Source of the DNA: Minisyncoccota bacterium
Lineage (GTDB): Bacteria; Verrucomicrobiota; Lentisphaeria; Oligosphaerales; MVZH01
Reading direction: 5' to 3'
DNA length: 18,643 bases
Assembly: GCA_021734725.1 (NCBI GenBank)
Contig: JAIPIM010000037.1
Coordinates: 1 to 18,643, forward strand
Under the pieces are notes generated by a model. The model saw only the letters and a program-made list of their open reading frames with translations, was not told the origin of the DNA and made no database searches. A program made the position numbers and the translations under genes. Positions 8,952 through 14,894 of this stretch are shown one piece after another (position 1 is the first letter of the stretch; every line of letters begins with the position of its first letter).

Positions 8952-11165
8952 ATGATATGGCCCGCCACATTGCTGTTTCGTCCCGCCATGCCCATTTGGC
9001 TCATCGTGCTGTTGGTCCTGGGTTTTGGCGCTGCTGCTTGGTTCACGTACATGCGCAGTTCGGCGGAACGGCACTGGCGAGTGGGGTTGTGGTGCTGTCG
9101 AATGGCGGCACTTCTGCTTCTTGTCTGGTTTGTCCTTCTTCCGGCCCGGCGCACGGTGAATACCGAGCGTGAGCCCCCGGTGTTGGTGGTGGCGATGGAT
9201 GTGTCAGCAAGCATGACCGAGCGCCCCGGAGGCAGTCCGGAGAGTCGGGCTGAACGGGCGCGCGAGTTTATCCAATCCGGGACATTCGGAGAATGGGTGC
9301 GGAACTACAGGTTGGCATACTTCGAGATGGGCCGAGATCTTGCCGAGCGGTCGTTGGAAGAAGGGGGGATTACGTTTAACGCGCCGCGCAGCAATCTCAG
9401 CTCCGGATTGAACACCTTGGCACAGCGTTTCAGAGCCGGAAACACGGCGGCAGTCATTCTGCTTTCGGATGGTTTGGACCATGCGGGCCGGGAATTGACG
9501 GCCGTAGCACGTTCGATTCCCGTGTTTATTCCGGCTTTGGAAGAAGAGAGCGTGCACGGAGAACGAATCGTTCGAGATGCCTACGTCGACGAAGTATCGT
9601 ACCCGCGCACAACCGTGGTGGATTGGGACGCGACTGTCGATGTGCTTGTTCGGCGGACCGCACAGGGGCCTTCGACGTTCCCGATACACCTGTTCCAGGA
9701 GGGGGAACGGATCCGATCCAGTACGGTCGAATTTTCCGAGGGAGCGACGTTCGAGCGGTTTTCATTCAGTGTCAAACCCAATCGCACCGGCCGGCTTTTC
9801 TATTATGTTGAACTTGAGACCGAGACGGATGACAACCCGGCGAATAATATTCGGGAGTTTATCATTGACGTGACCTCACCCGAGAACCGAGTCCTTTACC
9901 TGGAAGGCCTTCCGCGGTGGGAATTCAAGTTCATGAAGCGCGCCCTGGCATCCGAGGAGATGTTTAAGTCGGCAGCTTACGTACGGGGTGCGGGCAGTGC
10001 TTTCGTGAGCTTTGGTGAGAGTGACGCCATGACGACGCTCGAGCTGCCGTCACTGGACCATGCCGAACTGGGGCAGTACAAAGTTTTGATTTTGGGAAAC
10101 ATGGAGCAGTCCGCATTGACCGAATCGAACTACCGGAGCATCCGTGATTTCGTGGATAACGGCGGTGGTCTGCTTCTGCTGGGGGGAGGGAAGGCGCTGG
10201 GCAGCTCGGGATGGCGGGATGCACCATTTCTGAAGGAGATTCTGCCTGTGACGCTCGAGGACGGCGGACATTTCGAGGAAGGGCATTTCACTGTCGATCT
10301 TACCGATGTGGGACGGACTCATCCAGCGCTGCGAAAACTTCCGTATCAACAATTGGGGTTCCCGCCGATACTCAGTCTTTGGCGGCCGGTGAGTGTCGGG
10401 GGATTCAGCTCTGTGTTGGTGGCGACTCCGGACGGTGCGCCAGTGGTGGTGACCCGGCGGTACGGACAGGGGCGGGTGGCCCTTCTTCTGACGAACTCTC
10501 TCTGGCGCTGGCAACTTGGAGGCGCAACAGGGAGCGAAGAAAAAAGCCTCTACAACAGCTTTATTACCCAGCTGGTGCATTGGCTGGCTCCTGGTGAAGA
10601 GGAACTGCGAGCCAAGGGGTTGCTGCAGGTGGTTACGGCCAAGAGCGAGTTTGAACTGAGGGAGCGCATTACAGTGGGCGCCATCGGTGGAGATCAACTC
10701 GCACCGGTACAGCCTTTAACCTGCCAGATCGTCACGCCGGAAGGAAAGCGACTGACGTTGCCCATGCACGGCGGTGAACTGGGCGACAACGTAGGTCTTT
10801 CGCGCAAGATGCGAGGTTACCTCTGTGAGTTCAGTCCACAGGCAGCCGGCAAATACAGCATCACAGTGGTCAACCCCGCCGGTACCGAAGAGGCGCAGGA
10901 ACGAATTCTGGTGAAAAAGGCAGACCGGGAACGGACGGGTGCGCCCGTCAATCGCCGTTTTCTAGCCGAGGTCGCACAGCAGACAGATGGTGCGTTCGTC
11001 CCGTGGAAACAGCGTTTCGACATGCTTGATGACATTCCGAATATTCCCCATGAAACGCAGATTGTCGAGGAACGCCCCATTTGGAATCGCTGGCCGCTGT
11101 ACGTCTTACTAGTGGGGCTTTTTCTCAGCGAATGGTGGTTGCGGCGGCACCATGACCTGGTGTAA
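8952..11165 (+). CDS. Large vWA membrane protein with glutamine-amidotransferase-like domain
   Basis: A 737-residue protein with two N-terminal membrane segments (about residues 15-33 and 46-63) and a vWA MIDAS motif at D83, S85 and S87 (MDVSASM). After a beta-rich region comes a class I amidotransferase-like fold from about 313 (RVLYLEGLPRWEFKFMKRAL) through 403 (GGGLLLLGGGKALGSSGW). A final membrane helix at about 714-730 ends in WWLRRHHDLV. No catalytic cysteine of a working amidotransferase is evident, so the domain probably binds or scaffolds. The frame is open further upstream, overlapping the BatA-like gene. The ATG at 8952 is preferred because a strong GGGAGG (8935-8940) precedes it and the membrane segment starts there. 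It forms a tight operon with the two upstream genes. Confidence 0.85.
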   Translation: MIWPATLLFRPAMPIWLIVLLVLGFGAAAWFTYMRSSAERHWRVGLWCCRMAALLLLVWFVLLPARRTVNTEREPPVLVVAMDVSASMTERPGGSPESRAERAREFIQSGTFGEWVRNYRLAYFEMGRDLAERSLEEGGITFNAPRSNLSSGLNTLAQRFRAGNTAAVILLSDGLDHAGRELTAVARSIPVFIPALEEESVHGERIVRDAYVDEVSYPRTTVVDWDATVDVLVRRTAQGPSTFPIHLFQEGERIRSSTVEFSEGATFERFSFSVKPNRTGRLFYYVELETETDDNPANNIREFIIDVTSPENRVLYLEGLPRWEFKFMKRALASEEMFKSAAYVRGAGSAFVSFGESDAMTTLELPSLDHAELGQYKVLILGNMEQSALTESNYRSIRDFVDNGGGLLLLGGGKALGSSGWRDAPFLKEILPVTLEDGGHFEEGHFTVDLTDVGRTHPALRKLPYQQLGFPPILSLWRPVSVGGFSSVLVATPDGAPVVVTRRYGQGRVALLLTNSLWRWQLGGATGSEEKSLYNSFITQLVHWLAPGEEELRAKGLLQVVTAKSEFELRERITVGAIGGDQLAPVQPLTCQIVTPEGKRLTLPMHGGELGDNVGLSRKMRGYLCEFSPQAAGKYSITVVNPAGTEEAQERILVKKADRERTGAPVNRRFLAEVAQQTDGAFVPWKQRFDMLDDIPNIPHETQIVEERPIWNRWPLYVLLVGLFLSEWWLRRHHDLV

Positions 11166-11214
11166 TGTGCGGCCACTTGTCGCGACGAAATCTGCGGCAA
11201 ACTTGGCCCGTGAA

Positions 11215-11943
11215 TTAATCAGGCTCGCCCGACGTTCCTGGATGCTTTAACCGCTGCGGTGCCTTCTCCGCTCCCTGCCATTTCATGAGATGGATCACGC
11301 CGTCTTCCAACGTGGCATAGCACAGCGGTTCTTCGGTCCAAGCTCCTGTATTCACGTATTCAATGCCGTCGACAATCACATGTTCGGCTTCGTGCACATG
11401 GCCACAGCTGACAGCGCGGTAACCGTTTTCCTTGGCGTGCTCAATGGCATTCCGAATGACGGTGTTGTGCAAGTAATTGTAGAGAAGTCGCCATTTTTTG
11501 GCGTATTCCGCTACATGCACGGGAGGGGCCCCTATTTTGACGCGCAAGCGGTGGAGACATTTGAAAAGTTTGATGAACCAGCGGTGACAGGGCATGACAT
11601 TGTCGAAGTACGATCCGTGGCTCACCAACAGGCGCTTGTCCTCAACGGTGTATTCCTTGACAAAGCTCATGTCTCCCGGATGGCCGGGGCGATAGTCCTG
11701 GTCGTGGTTGCCCTCTATCCAGATGATGTTTATCTCGTGTGACCGTTCCGCAAGACGCTCCAGGACCGCGCGATCCTCGCTAGAAAGATCTTGGTACGGA
11801 TTGTCGATCGTGTCACCGTTCAGGATAAGGGTGCCGTTTCGGGGAAGAGCGTTCAGGAATGCCAGAAATTTATGACGTAACAGAAACGGTGATCCGATAT
11901 GCACATCGCTTATGATCGCCAACTTGGGAAGATTCTGTTGCAC
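11215..11943 (-). CDS. Calcineurin-like metallophosphoesterase, LpxH-like (UDP-2,3-diacylglucosamine diphosphatase family)
   Basis: A 242-residue dinuclear metal phosphoesterase. All family motifs are present: DVH at 13-15, GDTID at 43-47, GNHD at 78-81, SHG at 108-110 and GHVH at 181-184. The HRLRVKIGAPPVHVAEYAKK segment, the GHVHEAEH motif and the NTGAW stretch point to the LpxH/LpxH2-like branch, which cleaves UDP-2,3-diacylglucosamine in lipid A synthesis at the membrane face. Members of this branch with other substrates are known, so the substrate is uncertain. The start is GTG at 11943, giving MQQNLPKLAIISDVH. No strong Shine-Dalgarno is visible. It is convergent with the vWA operon (49-base gap) and separated from the SixA-like gene by 98 bases with no recognisable feature. 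Confidence 0.8.
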   Translation of the reverse strand: MQQNLPKLAIISDVHIGSPFLLRHKFLAFLNALPRNGTLILNGDTIDNPYQDLSSEDRAVLERLAERSHEINIIWIEGNHDQDYRPGHPGDMSFVKEYTVEDKRLLVSHGSYFDNVMPCHRWFIKLFKCLHRLRVKIGAPPVHVAEYAKKWRLLYNYLHNTVIRNAIEHAKENGYRAVSCGHVHEAEHVIVDGIEYVNTGAWTEEPLCYATLEDGVIHLMKWQGAEKAPQRLKHPGTSGEPD

Positions 11944-12041
11944 CGTTGGCCGTATATCCCGATCATCATGTTAATGGAATATTTAAGCAGAGAAGTCCAG
12001 CGCTACTTTACCACACGCCGAAGACGGTGCAACTTAGGGCG

Positions 12042-12503
12042 CTAGAGTAGTGCCGGCGTCACAATCCAAGCTGCTTGCCAACCATTCTCGTCACTGCTTT
12101 CAAGGCATACGATGCCGGCATTCTGGAAGGCAATGATATGGGCATCCGAATCACCGCACAACAGTAATGAGGCCAGCTTGTCCAACTGCGGCATATGGCC
12201 GACCAGCGCGATATCCTCAGTCACCTTGTCCAGCCGGTTGCGCCACACTGTCGGGTCTGCCTTGGGCTTGAGGTCCGCGTTCTCTTCCACAAGCCCTTCA
12301 GAGGCAATGTGGGCCGCCAGGATTTCGGCGGTTTGCGAGGCGCGCAGTTTGCCGGATTGATAGATTTTATCCACTCTGATTCCCAACCGGTCGGCAAAGG
12401 CAGCTGTTTTCTGAATATCCGCGGTCCCTTTACTGGTCAGCGGCCGCTCTGAATTTACGTCCTTCGATTGTGCTTCAGCGTGTTGAACGAGATACAGTTT
12501 CAT
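12042..12503 (-). CDS. sixA: SixA-like phosphohistidine phosphatase (histidine phosphatase superfamily)
   Basis: A 153-residue small member of the branch-1 histidine phosphatase superfamily. The catalytic histidine is H8 in LVQHAEA. R54 in the SGKLRASQTAE stretch and H103 in ALVGHMPQ complete the pocket. E. coli SixA removes phosphate from histidine of phosphotransfer proteins; a similar role is possible here but the partner is unknown. The usual RHG reads QHA, so glutamine replaces the first catalytic arginine, a variant I recall in SixA-like proteins of several phyla. ATG at 12503 is preceded by AAAGGA at a spacing of 8 bases, and a promoter is visible upstream. Confidence 0.82.
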   Translation of the reverse strand: MKLYLVQHAEAQSKDVNSERPLTSKGTADIQKTAAFADRLGIRVDKIYQSGKLRASQTAEILAAHIASEGLVEENADLKPKADPTVWRNRLDKVTEDIALVGHMPQLDKLASLLLCGDSDAHIIAFQNAGIVCLESSDENGWQAAWIVTPALL

Positions 12504-12541
12504 GTGTAAATCCTTTCTTGGTTAGGTGGACCTATTAATTT

Positions 12542-12571
12542 AAGATACACCACGGAAAGGCGTTGCGTCAA
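12542..12571 (-). promoter_or_regulatory. Promoter for the SixA-like gene
   Basis: On the minus strand TTGACG (12566-12571) and TATCTT (12542-12547) are separated by 18 bases, about 40 bases before the ATG. This is a reasonable sigma70-type promoter. No operator is seen. Confidence 0.5.
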
Positions 12572-12606
12572 CTGTCACGACATCGGGGTAACCCCCGAAA
12601 AAGCAG

Positions 12607-12634
12607 TTGAAAAGTGCGCACTAGATGTCATAGT
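12607..12634 (+). promoter_or_regulatory. Candidate promoter of the tRNA-His / GIY-YIG unit
   Basis: TTGAAA (12607-12612) and CATAGT (12629-12634) are spaced by 16 bases. An alternative -10, TATAGG at 12634, would need a 21-base spacer. It lies about 50 bases upstream of the first tRNA-like copy and is the only candidate upstream of the unit. Confidence 0.35.
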
Positions 12635-12642
12635 ATAGGCTT

Positions 12643-12670
12643 TGTGTTTCGTGTACCATGCTGAAACACA
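12643..12670 (+). promoter_or_regulatory. Leader hairpin upstream of the tRNA-like repeats
   Basis: Perfect 8-base arms TGTGTTTC (12643-12650) and GAAACACA (12663-12670) enclose a 12-base loop, between the candidate promoter and the first tRNA-like copy. There is no T run, so it is not an intrinsic terminator. It may be a processing signal or a protein site; function is unknown. Confidence 0.4.
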
Positions 12671-12683
12671 GAAACGCTTTGCA

Positions 12684-12767
12684 TGGTGGCTGTAGCTCAG
12701 TTGGTTAGAGTCCTTCAGCTGAAGGATGGCCCAGGAGGTCGAGCCTGATGAAATGAGCTACACACCA
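12684..12767 (+). pseudogene. Chimeric tRNA-His-derived element, copy 1
   Basis: The 5' part is identical to tRNA-His through the D arm, and the identity extends 6 bases upstream of the element (33-base exact match, 12678-12710 with 12775-12807). The 5' side of the anticodon stem and loop is then replaced by the palindrome TCCTTCAGCTGAAGGA (12711-12726). Fifteen bases of tRNA-His sequence follow (12727-12741). The T arm and 3' acceptor strand are missing. In their place is unrelated sequence ending GAGCTACACACCA (12755-12767), which is complementary to the element's own 5' end apart from a two-base bulge. There is no anticodon, so it cannot serve as a tRNA. It could be a dead recombination product or a stable structured RNA. 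Confidence 0.6.
12711..12726. repeat. 16-bp perfect palindrome, first copy
   Basis: TCCTTCAGCTGAAGGA equals its own reverse complement and recurs at 13180-13195. In both places it stands in for ten bases of tRNA-His (the 5' anticodon stem, the U-turn side of the loop and G34). As RNA it can form a 6-base-pair hairpin with an AGCT loop. Confidence 0.85.
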
Positions 12768-12781
12768 AAATGAGTTTGCAT

Positions 12782-12859
12782 GGTGGCTGTAGCTCAGTTG
12801 GTTAGAGCGCCTGGTTGTGGCCCAGGAGGTCGGGGATTCGAGTTCCCTCAGCCACCCCA
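12782..12859 (+). tRNA. tRNA-His (anticodon GTG)
   Basis: Complete cloverleaf: acceptor GTGGCTG (12783-12789) pairs with CAGCCAC (12849-12855). The discriminator is C73 (12856), followed by encoded CCA (12857-12859). G at 12782 is the extra G-1 that defines tRNA-His and pairs with C73. The D arm begins GCTCAG. The anticodon stem CCTGG/CCAGG encloses TTGTGGC with anticodon GTG at 12817-12819. The T stem GGGGA/TCCCT has an A53-U61 closing pair instead of the usual G-C, plus a G-U at its base. It lies directly after chimeric copy 1 and 23 bases before the GIY-YIG gene, apparently in one transcript. Confidence 0.96.
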
Positions 12860-12882
12860 TTCTCCTTGGGGAAGGAGGAGTT

Positions 12883-13164
12883 GTGTTTTTCGTCTACATC
12901 CTGTACTGTCCCGTTACCGAACTCAGCTATGTTGGCCAGACCGATCACCTCATCTTCCGCTATTACCGCCACCGCGACGGCATGAGCCGGTGGACCAGGC
13001 GCATGGAAAGCCCTGTCGTCATTCACTGGGAAGCCCTCAGCACTCGAGGCGAGGCTCTGAAACGTGAGAAGCAGCTCAAGAGCGGTCAGGGATTTGAGCA
13101 GCGCAAGAATATCATTGCCGCGGTCCTTGCAGACAGCGCGCAAGGTCCTCCGTCTGGAGGGTAG
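12883..13164 (+). CDS. Small single-domain GIY-YIG nuclease (UvrC N-domain/YhbQ-like)
   Basis: A 93-residue protein comprising only a GIY-YIG fold: VYI at 4-6, YVG at 16-18, the RYYRHRDG stretch (R26, H30), and the metal-binding glutamate E62 in REKQLKSG. GIY-YIG domains cut DNA by one-metal chemistry and occur in UvrC, homing endonucleases and small stand-alone proteins of poorly known role. GTG at 12883 is preferred: the domain begins there and AGGAGG lies 4 bases upstream. The frame is also open back into tRNA-His but that part has no similarity. The stop codon TAG (13162-13164) lies inside the downstream chimeric tRNA copy, at the position of tRNA nucleotides 8-10. The gene thus fits exactly between tRNA-His and that copy. 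Repair, homing or tRNA-linked mobility are all possible. Confidence 0.8.
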   Translation: MFFVYILYCPVTELSYVGQTDHLIFRYYRHRDGMSRWTRRMESPVVIHWEALSTRGEALKREKQLKSGQGFEQRKNIIAAVLADSAQGPPSGG

Positions 13165-13237
13165 CTCAGTTGGTTAGAGTCCTTCAGCTGAAGGATGGCC
13201 CAGGAGGTCGGGGATTCGAGTTCCCTCAGCCACCCCA
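13161..13237 (+). pseudogene. Chimeric tRNA-His-derived element, copy 3 (with intact 3' half and CCA)
   Basis: Bases 13161-13210 are identical to copy 1 over 50 bases, including the palindrome TCCTTCAGCTGAAGGA (13180-13195). Bases 13196-13239 are identical over 44 bases to the 3' half of tRNA-His, including T arm, acceptor strand and CCA. The 5' acceptor strand is lost: the seven bases before position 8 are TGGAGGG and pair with the 3' strand at only two positions. They are instead the last codons of the GIY-YIG gene. There is no anticodon loop. It is not a functional tRNA. It is followed 8 bases later by an intrinsic terminator. Confidence 0.65.
13180..13195. repeat. 16-bp perfect palindrome, second copy
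   Basis: Identical to 12711-12726, at the same position in the third tRNA-like copy. The flanking tRNA-derived sequence is also identical on both sides, so the two were copied together and not inserted independently. Confidence 0.85.
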
Positions 13238-13245
13238 TTTATCCA

Positions 13246-13269
13246 GGCATCCGTAAGGGTGCCTTTTTT
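13246..13269 (+). terminator. Intrinsic terminator closing the tRNA / GIY-YIG unit
   Basis: GGCATCC (13246-13252) and GGGTGCC (13257-13263) form a 7-base-pair stem with one G-U pair and a GTAA loop, followed immediately by six T. It ends transcription after chimeric copy 3. Confidence 0.85.
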
Positions 13270-13271
13270 CT

Positions 13272-13490
13272 GGCTCGTCACCGGAATGTGTGGGCAGTAC
13301 ATTGCCAGGCCAAGGACGAGTCGAGCTGGCTGCGTTTGTGGTTGGTGTTTACTGGGGGAGGAGTAGGTTAAACCGTGGTCGCGGCATGGAAGCCTTCCGA
13401 AGTGTCGGAGTACGCAAGGCACCTCCCACATTTCTGTATGTGGTCAAGTGACAATGAAGGTGGGAGGCGGTTCCACCCGGCGACCGCTTG
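13272..13490. repeat. Hairpin-rich intergenic segment, possible REP-like element
   Basis: No convincing gene. Several dyads are packed together: GGAAGCCTTCC (13388-13398), CCACAT/ATGTGG (13426-13431 and 13438-13443), CCTCCCAC/GTGGGAGG (13422-13429 and 13460-13467) and GCGGT/ACCGC (13467-13471 and 13483-13487). The right part, GGTGGGAGGCGGTTCCACCC, resembles GC-rich dispersed palindromes of REP type. Whether it recurs elsewhere in the genome cannot be seen here. Confidence 0.35.
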
Positions 13491-13544
13491 GATGTCCCCG
13501 AAAGATTTTGCCAGATGTTTTACGTGGATCATAAGAGTTCTGAG

Positions 13545-13921
13545 TTAGTGATTGCTTTTGCACAGGTAGGTCATGAAGCCGCGTACGGCGGCGCACGTCT
13601 CACCCGCAAGCGTGTACAGACGGTCAAACGTATCTTTGCCTATGTAGTGCTGGTCCGCCGCGAGATGGAGTGGGCTCTGTACTTCCGTGCACGAACGTTT
13701 CGCATATCCGAGGAAGCGGATGAATTCTACGTTGGTTTCTGAATCGATGCCCTCCGCGATATTGTGCATGATCGAGCCCGATGCCCGGGTAATCTGGTCA
13801 CGCAGACCATAGTCCCGCGCAAAAACAGCTCTCTTTTCTTTGTTGCCTCGTAGACTTCACGGGTCAGTCTCCTTGCCATCTGCCAAGCCTTGATATCCTC
13901 AAACCGCTCAATCGTCGCCAT
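13545..13921 (-). pseudogene. Four-helix-bundle protein (S23 / 23S rRNA intervening-sequence family), frameshifted
   Basis: Two overlapping minus-strand frames together make one protein of about 125 residues. The first gives MATIERFEDIKAWQMARRLT and REVYEATKK. The second gives ARDYGLRDQITRASGSIMHN, IAEG, FIRFLGYAKRSCTEVQS and a typical C-terminus ending at 13545. The break is at a run of five T (AAAAA at 13821-13825 on the plus strand). One more T would read LFFARDYGLRDQ, the family consensus. So this is a one-base deletion, a sequencing error, or slippage on the run. The family has no proven function; homologues are encoded in 23S rRNA insertions and as stand-alone genes in accessory regions. 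Its start is 13 bases from the AACTCAG repeats. Confidence 0.8.
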
Positions 13922-13934
13922 CTCTCATCTCCAT

Positions 13935-13953
13935 CAAACTCAGAACTCAGAAC
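13935..13953 (+). repeat. Heptamer tandem repeat AACTCAG (2.7 units)
   Basis: Two full AACTCAG units plus AACTC. The same kind of repeat, in the same orientation, recurs at 14852-14879. The repeat forms the last codons and stop of the minus-strand ArsR-type gene. Confidence 0.8.
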
Positions 13954-14236
13954 TCCCCTTCGGCGCTAGCAAGGCGTCGATGTGCATCCGCCATTGCTCC
14001 AGCGTTTCTTCGTTCAGGCGATAGTGAACGCGATAGCCGCGACGTTCGTCGATGACCAGGCCGGCGTCGCGCATCACTCTCAAGTGCTGAGAGACTGCTC
14101 CCTGGGTAACATCAAGTCGGGCGGCCAGGGCGTTTACGCACAGCGCTCGTTGCCGCAACAGCTGCATGATGCGGATTCGCGTTCCCACGCCGAGCACTTT
14201 CAGGGCGCGCGCCAATGTGTCAGGATCGTTCTTCAT
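13940..14236 (-). CDS. ArsR/SmtB-family winged-helix transcriptional regulator
   Basis: A 98-residue repressor-like protein with a winged helix: ALKVLGVGTRIRIMQLLRQR, recognition helix VTQGAVSQHLRVMRDAGLV, and wing DERRGYRVHYRLN. It lacks the CxC metal site of arsenic-sensing ArsR proteins (only one cysteine, in ALCVNALA), so the signal may not be arsenic. The ATG at 14236 is preferred to the upstream in-frame start because it matches the family and sits next to the dyads at 14242-14272. The last residues, SSEF and the stop, are encoded by the heptamer repeat, so the natural C-terminus may have been replaced. It is divergent from the second ArsR gene across a 154-base region and may regulate the ars operon or only itself. 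Confidence 0.85.
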   Translation of the reverse strand: MKNDPDTLARALKVLGVGTRIRIMQLLRQRALCVNALAARLDVTQGAVSQHLRVMRDAGLVIDERRGYRVHYRLNEETLEQWRMHIDALLAPKGSSEF

Positions 14237-14241
14237 AGTAG

Positions 14242-14272
14242 TTAGCGCTAATGAACTAATCACTGTTCAGTG
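14242..14272. promoter_or_regulatory. Pair of dyads, candidate ArsR-type operators
   Basis: TTAGCGCTAA (14242-14251) is a perfect palindrome and CACTGTTCAGTG (14261-14272) is a dyad with a TT centre. Their centres are 20 bases apart, two helical turns. TGAAC (14252-14256) and GTTCA (14265-14269) offer another 8-spaced inverted repeat. They lie just upstream of the minus-strand ArsR-type ATG. Binding by that protein is inferred. Confidence 0.45.
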
Positions 14273-14319
14273 CACGTCAAGTTTTGGTCAATAATTGGTT
14301 CCAGTGAGCCTGAGCGGGG

Positions 14320-14347
14320 TTGACAGCTGGTTTTCGCGCGGTACAAT
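14320..14347 (+). promoter_or_regulatory. Strong sigma70 promoter of the ars operon
   Basis: TTGACA (14320-14325, perfect -35) and TACAAT (14342-14347, 5 of 6) with a 16-base spacer, about 45 bases upstream of the arsR ATG. GGAGG (14376-14380) is the ribosome-binding site. Confidence 0.8.
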
Positions 14348-14390
14348 ATGTGGACCTGCGCAGATAGGTATAAATGGAGGAAGTTAGGAT

Positions 14391-14732
14391 ATGCAACAGG
14401 AAGCAGAGCTGTTTAAGGCACTGAGCGATCCGACCCGTTTGCGGCTCGTGGTCTTACTGGCCACGCACGGCGAGGTCTGCGTCTGCGTCATGGCCGAGGC
14501 GCTCGACGAGCCGGACTTCAAGATCTCGCGGCACCTTCGAATCCTCCGGGCCGCCGGCATTGTGGAAACGCGCCGCGAAGGCACGTGGATGCACTATCGG
14601 CTGGCCGAGCCGCGCACTGGGCTTGAGGCGTGTTTGCAAGCGTGTTTCCGCGATTGCCTGAACGACCACAAGACGGTCGTCGCCGACGCCGCGCGACTGG
14701 GGCAGGCAAGCTGCCGAAAAGCGCGGGGGTAA
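14391..14732 (+). CDS. arsR: Arsenic-responsive repressor ArsR
   Basis: A 113-residue ArsR/SmtB repressor that should leave DNA when As(III) binds. The winged helix is plain: LFKALSDPTRLRLVVLL, recognition helix DEPDFKISRHLRILRAAGIV, and wing RREGTWMHYRLAEP. The arsenite-binding CxC is present in GEVCVCVMAEAL (C30, C32). Three more cysteines follow at 81, 85 and 89 in EACLQACFRDCL, which could supply the third thiolate. It leads the operon with the ArsC-ArsM fusion (162-base gap) and the efflux pump, under the strong promoter at 14320-14347, so autoregulation by arsenic is very likely. Confidence 0.9.
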   Translation: MQQEAELFKALSDPTRLRLVVLLATHGEVCVCVMAEALDEPDFKISRHLRILRAAGIVETRREGTWMHYRLAEPRTGLEACLQACFRDCLNDHKTVVADAARLGQASCRKARG

Positions 14733-14894
14733 GGGAACAATGGAATCGCGGAATGATGGGGAGTGTTCGGTACTCAGGGACGGCAAACGAGAAGCCGTTT
14801 TCGCCCCCATATCCCAAAACCCCAGTATTCCAAACTTCCATTGACTTCCGCAACCCAGAACCCGGAACTCAGAACCCGAAAAAACAGGTGAAGC
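14733..14894 (+). repeat. Repeat-bearing spacer between arsR and the arsC-arsM fusion
   Basis: No gene. It contains GGAACAATGGAA-type sequence near 14748, an inverted counterpart (TATTCCAAACTTCCATTG, about 14826-14843), and four degenerate units of AACYCRG at 14852-14879. AGGTGAAG just before 14895 serves the next gene. The spacer looks like intergenic filler inserted into the operon. Confidence 0.6.

Noticed and set aside
12584..12597. CGGGG/CCCCG hairpin upstream of the tRNA unit, considered as a terminator
   Set aside because: No T run follows it on either strand in the right direction.
12745..12767. CTGATGA followed by AAATGAG, suggestive of a hammerhead ribozyme core
   Set aside because: There is no stem II followed by GAAA and no matching stem I/III around a cleavage site, so the resemblance is only seven bases.
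12802..13143. A 113-codon minus-strand frame across tRNA-His and the GIY-YIG gene, containing VAEGTRIPDLLGH
   Set aside because: That peptide is the known spurious translation of a tRNA's reverse strand; the rest is antisense to the GIY-YIG domain.
13488..13742. An 84-codon plus-strand frame opposite the four-helix-bundle gene
   Set aside because: It mirrors the broken S23-type gene, whose conserved IAEG and FIRFLGYAKRS motifs are on the other strand.
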